Below the pieces are notes generated by a model that was not told the DNA's origin, did no database searches, and worked only from the letters and a program-made list of their open reading frames with translations. The translations under genes and the position numbers were made by a program. DNA of 64,000 bases, taken from Nocardioides aromaticivorans (lineage in GTDB: Bacteria; Actinomycetota; Actinomycetes; Propionibacteriales; Nocardioidaceae). Shown here in pieces: positions 49,049 through 56,888 of the stretch (the stretch's first letter is position 1; every line of letters starts with the position of its first letter). Where the stretch lies: the NCBI RefSeq assembly GCF_013408525.1, contig NZ_JACBZM010000001.1:868001-932000 (forward strand), read 5' to 3'.

Positions 49049-49590
49049 CCGACCTCCCCCAGCTCCCCGGGCTCCGCTCGCTCCCCGTGCTCGAGCGCCC
49101 CGACCTCGTCGCCGCCCCCGTCGCCGCCGCCCTCGCGGACTGGCCGGGGGCGTCGGGCGTCGCCGTCGTCGAGATCGACCCCGAGCTCGCCGACACCGCT
49201 GCGATGAGCGCCGCCTACGACCTGCCCATGGAGGCGGGCGCCAACTGCGTCCTCGTCGCCGGCAAGCGCGAGGGCGAGGAGCGGATCGCCGCCTGCCTCG
49301 TCCGCGCCGACACCCGCGCCGACGTCAACCACACCGTCAAGCGGCTGCTCGACGTGCGCAAGCCGTCCTTCCTGCCGCTGGAGCGAGCGGTCACCGAGTC
49401 GGAGATGGAGTACGGCGGCATCACCCCCGTCGGCCTCCCCACCGGCTGGCGGCTGCTGGTCGACGCGCGGGTCGCCGACATCGACGTCGCCGTGATCGGC
49501 TCGGGACTGCGCCGCTCGAAGCTGCTCGTTCCGGGAGGCCTGCTCGTGCAGCTCCCGCGCGCCGAGGTCGTGGAAGGACTCGCCGGCTGA
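49039..49590 (+). CDS. YbaK/EbsC-family aminoacyl-tRNA deacylase
   Basis: 183 residues of the YbaK/ProX editing-domain fold, which hydrolyses mischarged aminoacyl-tRNAs. Family blocks are AANCVLVAGKREGEERIAAC region, VNHTVKRLLDVRKPSFLPLE with the conserved lysine, GGITPVGLPTG and VIGSGLRRSKLLVPG. GTG 49039 overlaps the end of the preceding gene by 10 bases; the longer open frame upstream is a shadow. Specificity (Cys, Pro or Ala) cannot be told. Confidence 0.85.
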   Translation: MALTDLPQLPGLRSLPVLERPDLVAAPVAAALADWPGASGVAVVEIDPELADTAAMSAAYDLPMEAGANCVLVAGKREGEERIAACLVRADTRADVNHTVKRLLDVRKPSFLPLERAVTESEMEYGGITPVGLPTGWRLLVDARVADIDVAVIGSGLRRSKLLVPGGLLVQLPRAEVVEGLAG

Positions 49591-49616
49591 CAACCTTTCG
49601 GCACCGCTCACCGCTT
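49591..49616 (+). promoter_or_regulatory. Variant ECF-type promoter boxes before the second SigE gene
   Basis: CAACC at 49591-49595, a 16-base spacer and CGCTT at 49612-49616. The spacing equals that of the boxes at 33454 and 35659; the -10 box is weaker (CGC for CGT). Confidence 0.35.
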
Positions 49617-49638
49617 TGGGAGGGTGAGAGGAGTGCCG

Positions 49639-50172
49639 ATGCAGCGAACGGTGGTGGAGCAGGCGATGCCCCAGGGTGCCGTGCCGGAAGACGGGTTCGA
49701 CGGCTTCGTCGCCGCGCGCGGTGACGCGCTGTGGCGCTCGGCGTGGCTGCTGACCGGCGACCACCAGCTCGCCGAGGACCTGGTGCAGACCGCCCTGGCG
49801 AAGTCGTGGCGGGCATGGTCGCGGGTCGGCGCGGACGGCTTCGAGGCCTACGTCCGGCGCGTCATGTACACGACCTACGTGTCCTGGTGGCGCCGCAAGT
49901 GGCGCGGCGAGCGCCCGACCGAGCACCTGCCCGAGCGGCCGGCTGCCGTCGAGGACCGCGACGGCCGCAACGACCTGGTCGCCGCCCTCGGCGCCCTGCC
50001 CCGCGGCCAGCGGGCCGTCGTCGTGCTGCGCTACTTCGAGGACCTCACCGAGCAGCAGACCGCGGCGGCGCTGGGCATCGGCGTCGGCACGGTGAAGAGC
50101 CAGTGCTCACGGGCCCTGGCCGCGCTGCGCTCCTCTCCCCACCTGCGGCGAGAGGAGACGGACGATGAGTGA
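49639..50172 (+). CDS. SigE-family ECF RNA polymerase sigma factor
   Basis: 177 residues from ATG 49639 (GAGAGGAG 5 bases upstream; GTG 49624 would add five residues). Region 2 about 22-85 (FDGFVAARGDALWRSAWLLTGD, LAEDLVQTALAKSW, YVSWWRRKWRGE) and region 4 about 115-165 (LPRGQRAVVVLRYFEDLTEQQTAAALGIGVGTVKSQCSRAL). Same subfamily as the sigma factor at 33.5 kb. The stop overlaps the next gene by 8 bases, again pairing sigma and membrane partner. Confidence 0.9.
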   Translation: MQRTVVEQAMPQGAVPEDGFDGFVAARGDALWRSAWLLTGDHQLAEDLVQTALAKSWRAWSRVGADGFEAYVRRVMYTTYVSWWRRKWRGERPTEHLPERPAAVEDRDGRNDLVAALGALPRGQRAVVVLRYFEDLTEQQTAAALGIGVGTVKSQCSRALAALRSSPHLRREETDDE

Positions 50173-51202
50173 GCCGAACGACGAGACCTGGCTGCGCGAG
50201 GGTCTGGCCGGCGCCGTGCCGGAGCCGCCCGCCGCGCCCGACCGCGCCGAGGGGGCACGCGCGAAGGCCCGCCGCGCCCGTCGTACGACGGTGGCGGCGG
50301 CCGGTGGCGTGGCGGCGTCCGTGCTGCTGGTCGCCGGCGTGGTCGCGACGGTCGGCGGCAGCAGCCCGGACGACGACAAGGCCGCGGACGACGTCCCGGT
50401 GTCGCCGTACGACGCCCCGGCCTGCCCCGCCGCTCCGGTCGACACGCAGACCCAGGTCGGCCCCGACCACGTCCCGGACGGCGCGAGCTCGGTGCGCCTG
50501 TGCGGCGGCAACGAGGTGCCGATCGACGTGCCGAAGGACGCGCTCGTCGACGGCGTGGACGACGTCGCGGCCTCGATCAACGGCCTGGAGACCGCGCCAT
50601 CGGACCTGGCCTGCACGATGGAGCTCGGGCCCGCCTACCAGCTGGTCTTCGCCTACCCGGACGGGTCGAGCGTCGTCGCGTCCGGCGAGCTCTACGGCTG
50701 CCGGCAGGTCGTCGTGGACGGTGTCGAGCGGGTCGGCGCGGACGAGCCGTGGGAGACGTTCATCGACCGGCTGCGGGCGCAGCGGAAGCGGCTCGACCCG
50801 CCGGCGCCCGTGGACGCCGCGACGCTCGAGTGCCCGGCCGCGACGGACACCGTCGGCGTCCCCAGCGTCGGACGGGCGCAGGACCTGGCGGTCGCGGCCT
50901 ACTGCGCGGAGGACAGGCTCGGCAGCGGCACGTGGCGCCGGGCGCCGATCCCCACCGCCGACCTCACGTCACTCGTGACGGACATCCGGGCCAACACGGA
51001 GGAGAACGCCGGGATGGTCGACTGCGACGTCACCCCACCCGTCCCGCACATCGTCGGGGTCACCGCGTGGGGCGACCGGGTGGACCTGCAGGCCCAGTGC
51101 ACCAATGGCTGGTTCACCGTCGACGTCGCGACGAACGCGGTCTGGTCGCCGAGCGAGGACGCCCGCGCGATCCTGGAGAGGCTGTTCGGGGAGGCCCGCT
51201 GA
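50165..51202 (+). CDS. Single-pass membrane protein paired with the second SigE factor
   Basis: 345 residues: short cytosolic part (1-40, ending KARRARRT), one helix (42-63, VAAAGGVAASVLLVAGVVATVG), and an outer region (about 75-345) with seven cysteines in conserved-looking spacing (ACPAAP, LCGGNE, LACTME, YGCRQ, LECPAA, YCAED, VDCDVT, QCTNG). Overall plan equals that of the partner protein at 34.0 kb but the outer domain is not obviously the same. Probable anti-sigma or signal-input protein by position. A terminator stem begins in its last codons. Confidence 0.7.
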   Translation: MSEPNDETWLREGLAGAVPEPPAAPDRAEGARAKARRARRTTVAAAGGVAASVLLVAGVVATVGGSSPDDDKAADDVPVSPYDAPACPAAPVDTQTQVGPDHVPDGASSVRLCGGNEVPIDVPKDALVDGVDDVAASINGLETAPSDLACTMELGPAYQLVFAYPDGSSVVASGELYGCRQVVVDGVERVGADEPWETFIDRLRAQRKRLDPPAPVDAATLECPAATDTVGVPSVGRAQDLAVAAYCAEDRLGSGTWRRAPIPTADLTSLVTDIRANTEENAGMVDCDVTPPVPHIVGVTAWGDRVDLQAQCTNGWFTVDVATNAVWSPSEDARAILERLFGEAR

Positions 51203-51213
51203 CGGGCCTCCCC
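51188..51213. terminator. Terminator overlapping the stop codon
   Basis: Perfect 11-bp stem GGGGAGGCCCG / CGGGCCTCCCC with the stop codon in its 4-base loop region; lies between convergent genes and can serve both. Confidence 0.75.
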
Positions 51214-51223
51214 GACCGGGAGG

Positions 51224-51931
51224 TCAGTGGGCGTCGAGCCCGGTGACCCGGATGCCCGAGTGCGCCTTGTACTTCCGGTTGATCGAGATCAGCACCGCCG
51301 TGAACGGCTCCAGCACCCGCGCCAGGCGCAGCTTCCCGCCATCGATGCCCGGGTGACCGGTGACGGAGGCAGCCAGGTCGATCGCGACCTGCTTGCCCTC
51401 CACCGAGTCACCCACCACGATCACGTCCTCGTCGAGGAACTCCTCATCGCCCCACAGGCCCACCGCCGACACGTTGTGGAACGCGCCGACGACCACCGCC
51501 TCGGGAGCCAGCTCGGCCGCCGACTCCGCCGCCGAGCCCTCACCGCCGTTGACGACCCGCCCGTGCGCGCCGCGCTTGTCGAAGGCCAGCGGGTTCACGC
51601 ACGAGATCACCGTCTTGCCCGCCAGCGCACCGGCCAGCGACGCGACCAGCTCGTCGTGCCCGTCGTAGGGCACCGCCAGCAGCACCACGTCGGCCGCCGC
51701 CACCGCGTCCTCGTTGGCCGCACCACGCGCCGACCCGGCACCGTCGACACCTGCCAGCCGCTCGGCCACCTCGGCCGCGACGGCCTCGGCCTTCTCCGCG
51801 GCACGCGAGCCCAGCACGATGTCATGGCCGTGCCGCGCGAACCGGTAGCCCAGTCCCTTGCCCTGCGGACCGGTGCCACCGATCACGGCGACGGTGTAGC
51901 GGGGGTTCCCCGCGGGAGTCTCAGAAGTCAC
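51224..51931 (-). CDS. npdG: NADPH-dependent F420 reductase
   Basis: 235 residues of the NpdG/Fno type, which moves hydride between NADPH and coenzyme F420. The NADP fold is VAVIGGTGPQGKGLGYRFARHG near the N-terminus, with GSRAAEKA as the NADP phosphate-binding stretch, LLAVPYDGH, SCVNPLAFD and GAFHNVSA. GTG 51931 is behind GGAGGAA. It is divergent from an F420-dependent oxidoreductase gene and would supply reduced F420 to it; fbiC for F420 synthesis is 6.4 kb away. Confidence 0.88.
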   Translation of the reverse strand: MTSETPAGNPRYTVAVIGGTGPQGKGLGYRFARHGHDIVLGSRAAEKAEAVAAEVAERLAGVDGAGSARGAANEDAVAAADVVLLAVPYDGHDELVASLAGALAGKTVISCVNPLAFDKRGAHGRVVNGGEGSAAESAAELAPEAVVVGAFHNVSAVGLWGDEEFLDEDVIVVGDSVEGKQVAIDLAASVTGHPGIDGGKLRLARVLEPFTAVLISINRKYKAHSGIRVTGLDAH

Positions 51932-51998
51932 GCTTCCTCCTATCACGGCGGCGTACGGCCGCTGCGGCCTCGGTCTCGAACAGGGAGACCATGGACAT

Positions 51999-52019
51999 TG
52001 TGACAGTATTACTGTCACA
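51999..52019. promoter_or_regulatory. 21-bp perfect palindrome, probable operator
   Basis: TGTGACAGTA-T-TACTGTCACA: ten-base arms around one central base, in the 156-base divergent gap between the F420 reductase and the LLM/acyl-CoA dehydrogenase operon. AT-rich centre in a GC-rich context. Typical of a TetR-family operator; no regulator gene is adjacent, so the regulator acts from elsewhere. Confidence 0.75.
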
Positions 52020-52087
52020 GTTGTACTGGCGGGGTCACACCGCTCCCCTCACCGTCGAGTTCGGCCACCGCGCCGGAAGGGATTTCC

Positions 52088-53134
52088 ATGAAGCTCTCGA
52101 TGCCCCTCGTCTACGCGGGCAACCCGCGCGAGTCGGCCGACCAGGTCGTCGCGCTGGAGAAGGCCGGCCTGGACACGATCTGGGTCGCGGAGCCCTACGG
52201 CTTCGACGCGCCGACCCTGATGGGCTACCTCGCCGCGAAGACCGAGACGGTCGAGATCGGCGCCGGCATCCTCAACGTCTACTCGCGCACCCCGGGCGCC
52301 CTGCTGCAGACCGCGGCCGGCCTCGACAACGTCTCCGGTGGCCGCGCCGTGCTCGGCCTCGGCGCGTCCGGCCCGCAGGTGATCGAGGGCTTCCACGGCC
52401 TCCCCTACGACCGCCCGCTCACCCGCACCCGCGAGGTGATCGAGGTGCTGCGCGCCGGCCTGCGCGGCGAGCGCCTCGACTTCCAGGGCAAGACCGTCCA
52501 GGTCCCGCTCCCCGAGGGCCAGGGCCTCGGCCTCGGCAAGCCGCTCAAGCTGCTCAACAAGCCGGAGCGCGCCGACCTGCCGATCTGGGTCGCGGCCCTG
52601 GGCGACAAGAACGTCGCGATGACCGCCGAGGTCGCCGACGGCTGGCTGCCCTTCCTCTACTACCCCGAGAAGGCCAAGGAGGTCTGGGGCGAGCCGCTCG
52701 CCCGCGGTGCCGCCAAGCGCTCGGCCGACCTCAAGCCGCTCGAGATCAGCGCCGGAGGCATGGTCGCCATCGGCGAGGGCCCCGAGACCAAGGCGCTGCT
52801 CGACTTCATGCGCCCGCTCTACGCCCTGTACGTCGGCGGCATGGGCGCGCGCGACAAGAACTTCTACAACCAGCTCGCCTGCGAGTACGGCTTCGAGAAG
52901 GAGGCGAAGGAGATCCAGGACCTCTACCTGTCGGGCAAGAAGAAGGAGGCCGAGGCGCTCGTCCCGCTCGAGTGGCTCGAGGCGGGCAACCTGGTCGGCC
53001 CGGCGTCGTACGTCCAGGAGCGGATCGCCGCCTTCAAGGAGTCCGGCGTGACGAACCTGTCCGTCTCCCCCGCGGCCCCCGACAGCGCGGCCGCGGCCGC
53101 GACCATCGCACAGATCAAGGAGTGGGTGGCCTGA
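52088..53134 (+). CDS. LLM-class F420-dependent oxidoreductase
   Basis: 348-residue TIM-barrel protein of the luciferase-like monooxygenase class, F420-dependent branch. Typical segments are the N-terminal KLSMPLVYAGNPRESADQVV, DTIWVAEPYGFDAPTLMGYL, GAGILNVYSRTPGALLQTAAG, LGLGASGPQVIEGFHG and LPIWVAALGDKNVAMTAEVADGW. The start is ATG 52088. It overlaps the acyl-CoA dehydrogenase gene by one base (TGATG), suggesting that both act on a CoA-linked or lipid-like substrate. Substrate unknown. Confidence 0.88.
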   Translation: MKLSMPLVYAGNPRESADQVVALEKAGLDTIWVAEPYGFDAPTLMGYLAAKTETVEIGAGILNVYSRTPGALLQTAAGLDNVSGGRAVLGLGASGPQVIEGFHGLPYDRPLTRTREVIEVLRAGLRGERLDFQGKTVQVPLPEGQGLGLGKPLKLLNKPERADLPIWVAALGDKNVAMTAEVADGWLPFLYYPEKAKEVWGEPLARGAAKRSADLKPLEISAGGMVAIGEGPETKALLDFMRPLYALYVGGMGARDKNFYNQLACEYGFEKEAKEIQDLYLSGKKKEAEALVPLEWLEAGNLVGPASYVQERIAAFKESGVTNLSVSPAAPDSAAAAATIAQIKEWVA

Positions 53135-54282
53135 TGCCCGAGCGTCCCAGCATCTACGAGACCGAGCACGAGGACTTCCGCCAGACCGTTCGCGCCTTCC
53201 TGGAGCGCGAGGTCGTCCCCTTCCACGACCAGTGGGAGAAGGACGGGATCGTCGACCGCGAGGTCTGGCGCAAGGCGGGAGCGGCCGGCCTGCTGTCCTT
53301 CGAGGTCCCCGAGGAGTACGACGGCCCGGGCATCAAGGACTTCCGCTACAACGCGATCGTGGCGGAGGAGTGTGCCCGCGCCGGCGCGAGCGGTCCGGGC
53401 TTCGCCGTCCACACCGACATCATCGTCCCGTACCTGATCGCCATCGGGAACGAGGAGCAGAAGCAGCGCTGGCTCCCCGGCACCGTCTCCGGCGACATCA
53501 TCACGGCGATCGCGATGACCGAGCCGGGCGCGGGCTCCGACCTCCAGGGCATCCGCACCACCGCCGTCGACAAGGGCGACCACTACGTCCTCAACGGGTC
53601 GAAGACCTTCATCAGCAACGGCATCCTGTCCGACCTGGTCATCGTCGTCGCGAAGACGAACCCCGAGGCCGGCGCGCACGGCATCAGCCTCCTCGTCGTC
53701 GAGCGCGGCATGGAGGGCTTCACCCGCGGCACCAACCTCGACAAGCTCGGCCTCAAGGCGCAGGACACGGCGGAGCTCAGCTTCGACAACGTCATCGTCC
53801 CGAAGGCCAACCTGCTGGGCGAGGAGGGCCAGGGCTTCATCTACCTGATGCAGAACCTGCCGCAGGAGCGCGTCTCCATCGCCTGCATCGCCATCGCCGC
53901 GATCGAGGCCGCGCTCGACATGACCCTCGACTACGTGAAGTCGCGCGAGGCGTTCGGCAAGCCGATCGGCAAGTTCCAGAACACCCGCTTCACGCTGGCC
54001 GAGATGGCCACCGAGGCCTACATCGCCCGCGTGTTCGTGAACCACTGCATCGAGCAGCTCAACAAGGGCGAGGTCGACACCGCGCTGGCGTCGATGGCGA
54101 AGTGGTGGACCACCGAGCTGCAGAAGAAGATCGTGGACCAGGGCGTGCAGATGCACGGCGGCTACGGCTACATGATGGAGTACCCCATCGCGAAGGCCTA
54201 CGCGGACACCCGGATCCAGACGATCTACGGCGGTACGACGGAGATCCAGAAGGAGATCATCGGCCGGTTCCTCGGCCTCTGA
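53134..54282 (+). CDS. Acyl-CoA dehydrogenase
   Basis: 382 residues. FAD-dependent alpha,beta-desaturation of acyl-CoA. The FAD/substrate motif AMTEPGAGSDL is near residue 128, with GSKTFISNG following, the helical domain has REAFGKPIGKFQ, and the C-terminus has QMHGGYGYMMEYPI and IYGGTTEIQKEI with the region of the catalytic glutamate. The start is ATG 53134 within TGATG; the longer upstream frame is a shadow of the LLM gene. Coupled to the LLM gene under the 21-bp palindrome; chain-length specificity unknown. Confidence 0.93.
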   Translation: MPERPSIYETEHEDFRQTVRAFLEREVVPFHDQWEKDGIVDREVWRKAGAAGLLSFEVPEEYDGPGIKDFRYNAIVAEECARAGASGPGFAVHTDIIVPYLIAIGNEEQKQRWLPGTVSGDIITAIAMTEPGAGSDLQGIRTTAVDKGDHYVLNGSKTFISNGILSDLVIVVAKTNPEAGAHGISLLVVERGMEGFTRGTNLDKLGLKAQDTAELSFDNVIVPKANLLGEEGQGFIYLMQNLPQERVSIACIAIAAIEAALDMTLDYVKSREAFGKPIGKFQNTRFTLAEMATEAYIARVFVNHCIEQLNKGEVDTALASMAKWWTTELQKKIVDQGVQMHGGYGYMMEYPIAKAYADTRIQTIYGGTTEIQKEIIGRFLGL

Positions 54283-54300
54283 GCCCCCACTCCACCAGCA

Positions 54301-54336
54301 ACGAAGGCCCCGGATGTCGAAGTCCGGGGCCTTCGT
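54301..54336 (+). terminator. Terminator after the acyl-CoA dehydrogenase gene
   Basis: Perfect 14-bp stem ACGAAGGCCCCGGA / TCCGGGGCCTTCGT with an 8-base loop, followed by TCGT. It starts 18 bases after the stop. Confidence 0.82.
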
Positions 54337-54449
54337 TCGTCGCATGTGCGGAAGAAGTTCCCGTCGGGCGATGAATCCGGGGCGATCTCAGGGTCGGATC
54401 CGGAGAAATCCCGATGCCGATGTCGGTCCTCACTGGAAGAGTTCCCCGC

Positions 54450-56810
54450 ATGCACCGTCAGATCGCCGGAAAGCTGACCGGCCCCATCACCAAGTGGATC
54501 GTGGCAGCGATCGTCGTCTTCGCGGCGATGGCGCTGGCCCCCCTGAACGCGAAGCTTGTCGATGTCCAGAACAACGAGGCATCGTCCTGGCTCCCGGAGT
54601 CCGCGGAGTCGACCAAGGTCCTCGAGGAGCTGTCCGGCTCTGACACGCAGGACCCCAACGACATCCCGACGCTCGTCGTCTACAGCAGGGACGGTGGCCT
54701 GACCGCCGCCGACCTCGCTGCAATGGACGAGCAGGCTGCGAAGATCGCGGCCGACGTCGAGGGCGTCACCGACTCGACCGGCGACGGGAAGGCCGACGTC
54801 CTCTCGCCCAATGTCGCCGAGAAGGCCGGCCTCCCCCAGAAGCTCAAGTCCGACGACGACCAGGTCGCCTACCTCTACCTCGTCCTCAACTTCGGCGACG
54901 AGGGCTGGAACGCCATCCCCGACGCGGCGGACGAGATCAAGAAGATCGCGAAGATCGACGGTGTCACCGTCCACCTCGCCGGCTACGGCGGCCAGGCGGC
55001 CGATGCGGCCGAGTCCTTCGAGGGCATCGACACCAACCTGATCATGATCACCGGCCTCGTCGTGGTCGTGATCCTGCTGCTGACCTATCGCAGCGCGTTC
55101 CTCTGGGTCGTTCCCATCATCTGCGCGATGGCGGCCAACCTGATCGCCACCGGCATCGTCTACCTGCTCGCCCGCTACGCCGACCTCACCGTCAACGGTC
55201 AGAGCCAAGCCATCCTGAGCATCCTCGTCATCGGCGCCGGCACCGACTACGCACTGCTGCTCGTCGCCCGCTACCGCGAGGAGCTGCGCCGCCACGAGGA
55301 CCGGCACGAGGCGATGGCCTTCGCCCTGCACCGTGCGGCCCCGGCCATCCTCGCCAGCGCCGCGACCGTCTGCATCGGCATGCTCTGCCTCGTCTTCGCC
55401 GAGCTGAACTCCACCGCTGGCCTCGGCCCGGTCATCGCGGTGGGCATCGCCGCCACCTTCCTGGTGATGGTCACCCTGCTGCCGGCCCTGCTGGTGATCT
55501 TCGGCCGCTGGATCTTCGGCCCCAGGAAGGACCAGCACGGGCGCTGGGCGAAGATCGGTGCCGGCATGCTCGTGGGCGGCGCGATCGCCGTCGCGCTGAG
55601 CTCGACGCTGGGCGACCTCGCCCCGCTGCTGGCGGCGCCGGGCTCGATCTCCCTGCTCTTCGGCCTCCTGATGCTCCTCCAGGTCGGCATCGAGCACTGG
55701 ACCGGCATCCACGGCCGTCCGGACTTCGGGTCCCGCGAGCCCACCAGCGGAGGCCTGTGGGCCAAGGTCGGCAACGCCATCAAGCCCCGCCCGCGCGCGG
55801 TGTGGGTGGTGACCACCGGGCTGCTGCTCCTCGCCTGCCTCGGCCTCTTCCGGCTCGACACCGGCGGCCTGTCGACCGAGGACACGTACACGAAGGAGTT
55901 CGACTCGATCAAGGGCCAGAAGCTGCTCGTGGAGCACGGCCTGCAGGACGCGTCGAACACGATCCAGGTCGTGGCGAACGACGACGAGATCGACGCCGTC
56001 AAGGGCGCGCTGGGTGACGTCGACGGCCTCGGCGAGCCCGGTCCCGCCATCAAGATCGGCGACGGACGCTCGTTCTTCGAGGCGACGATCGGCGCCGACA
56101 TCTCCTCCCAGAAGGCCTTCGACATCGTCGATGCCAGCCGTGACGCCGTCCATGACGTCAGCGGTGCCGACGCCCTCGTCGGCGGCGGCTCGGCCTTCTA
56201 CCTCGACACCAAGACCGCCTCCAACCGCGACAACCTGGTGATCATCCCGCTCGTCCTGCTGGTGGTGTTCGTGATCCTGCTCCTGCTGCTCCGAGCCGTG
56301 ATCGCCCCGGTGCTGCTGATCGCGACGGTGGTGCTGTCCTTCGGCGCCGCGCTGGGCATCTCGGCACTGCTGTTCGAGTACGTCTTCGGCTTCGCCGGCT
56401 CCGATCCCGGGTTCCCGCTGTTCGCGTTCGTGTTCCTCGTCGCGCTCGGCATCGACTACAACATCTTCCTGATGACCCGGGTGCGCGAGGAGACGATCAA
56501 CCACGGGACGCGGACCGGTTCGCTGATCGCGCTCTCGTCCACCGGCGGCGTGATCACCTCCGCCGGCGTGGTGCTCGCCGCGACCTTCCTCGTGCTCGGC
56601 TCGCTGCCGCTGGTGTTCCTCGCCGAGCTCGGCGTGGCCGTCGCCCTCGGCGTCCTGCTCGACACGATGATCGTCCGGTCGGTCCTGGTGACGGCGCTCA
56701 ACCTCGACCTCGGCGGCAAGATCTGGTGGCCGAGCAAGATCGACCAGGGCGACGCCCCGGCCGACGAGCCGCCCGCGGTCGACATCACCAAGGAACCTGT
56801 CGGAGTCTGA
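54450..56810 (+). CDS. MMPL family RND-type transporter
   Basis: About 786 residues with twelve helices in two blocks. Helix 1 is KWIVAAIVVFAAMALAPL, then a large outer domain, then TM2-6 (LIMITGLVVVVILLLTYRSAF, GAGTDYALLLVARYREELRR with the conserved D), a second outer domain around 480-580, and TM8-12 with VALGIDYNIFLMTRVREE carrying the equivalent aspartate. Proton-driven lipid, drug or siderophore export is the usual role. ATG 54450 behind GGAAGAG gives the usual N-terminus; ATG 54414 is an alternative with GGAG. Not linked to a lipid gene cluster here. Confidence 0.9.
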   Translation: MHRQIAGKLTGPITKWIVAAIVVFAAMALAPLNAKLVDVQNNEASSWLPESAESTKVLEELSGSDTQDPNDIPTLVVYSRDGGLTAADLAAMDEQAAKIAADVEGVTDSTGDGKADVLSPNVAEKAGLPQKLKSDDDQVAYLYLVLNFGDEGWNAIPDAADEIKKIAKIDGVTVHLAGYGGQAADAAESFEGIDTNLIMITGLVVVVILLLTYRSAFLWVVPIICAMAANLIATGIVYLLARYADLTVNGQSQAILSILVIGAGTDYALLLVARYREELRRHEDRHEAMAFALHRAAPAILASAATVCIGMLCLVFAELNSTAGLGPVIAVGIAATFLVMVTLLPALLVIFGRWIFGPRKDQHGRWAKIGAGMLVGGAIAVALSSTLGDLAPLLAAPGSISLLFGLLMLLQVGIEHWTGIHGRPDFGSREPTSGGLWAKVGNAIKPRPRAVWVVTTGLLLLACLGLFRLDTGGLSTEDTYTKEFDSIKGQKLLVEHGLQDASNTIQVVANDDEIDAVKGALGDVDGLGEPGPAIKIGDGRSFFEATIGADISSQKAFDIVDASRDAVHDVSGADALVGGGSAFYLDTKTASNRDNLVIIPLVLLVVFVILLLLLRAVIAPVLLIATVVLSFGAALGISALLFEYVFGFAGSDPGFPLFAFVFLVALGIDYNIFLMTRVREETINHGTRTGSLIALSSTGGVITSAGVVLAATFLVLGSLPLVFLAELGVAVALGVLLDTMIVRSVLVTALNLDLGGKIWWPSKIDQGDAPADEPPAVDITKEPVGV

Positions 56811-56837
56811 GTCGGGCCCTGCCTGCAGCACCTACGA

Positions 56838-56873
56838 TGCTCCCACGGACCGTACGGGCGGTCCGTGGGAGCA
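56838..56873 (+). terminator. Hairpin between MMPL gene and next gene
   Basis: Perfect 15-bp stem TGCTCCCACGGACCG / CGGTCCGTGGGAGCA with a 6-base loop. It ends directly at the AAGGGG Shine-Dalgarno of the next gene (start 56889), so it may both end the MMPL transcript and hamper translation of a read-through transcript. Confidence 0.75.
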
Positions 56874-56888
56874 AGGGGTTGTCGCCAC

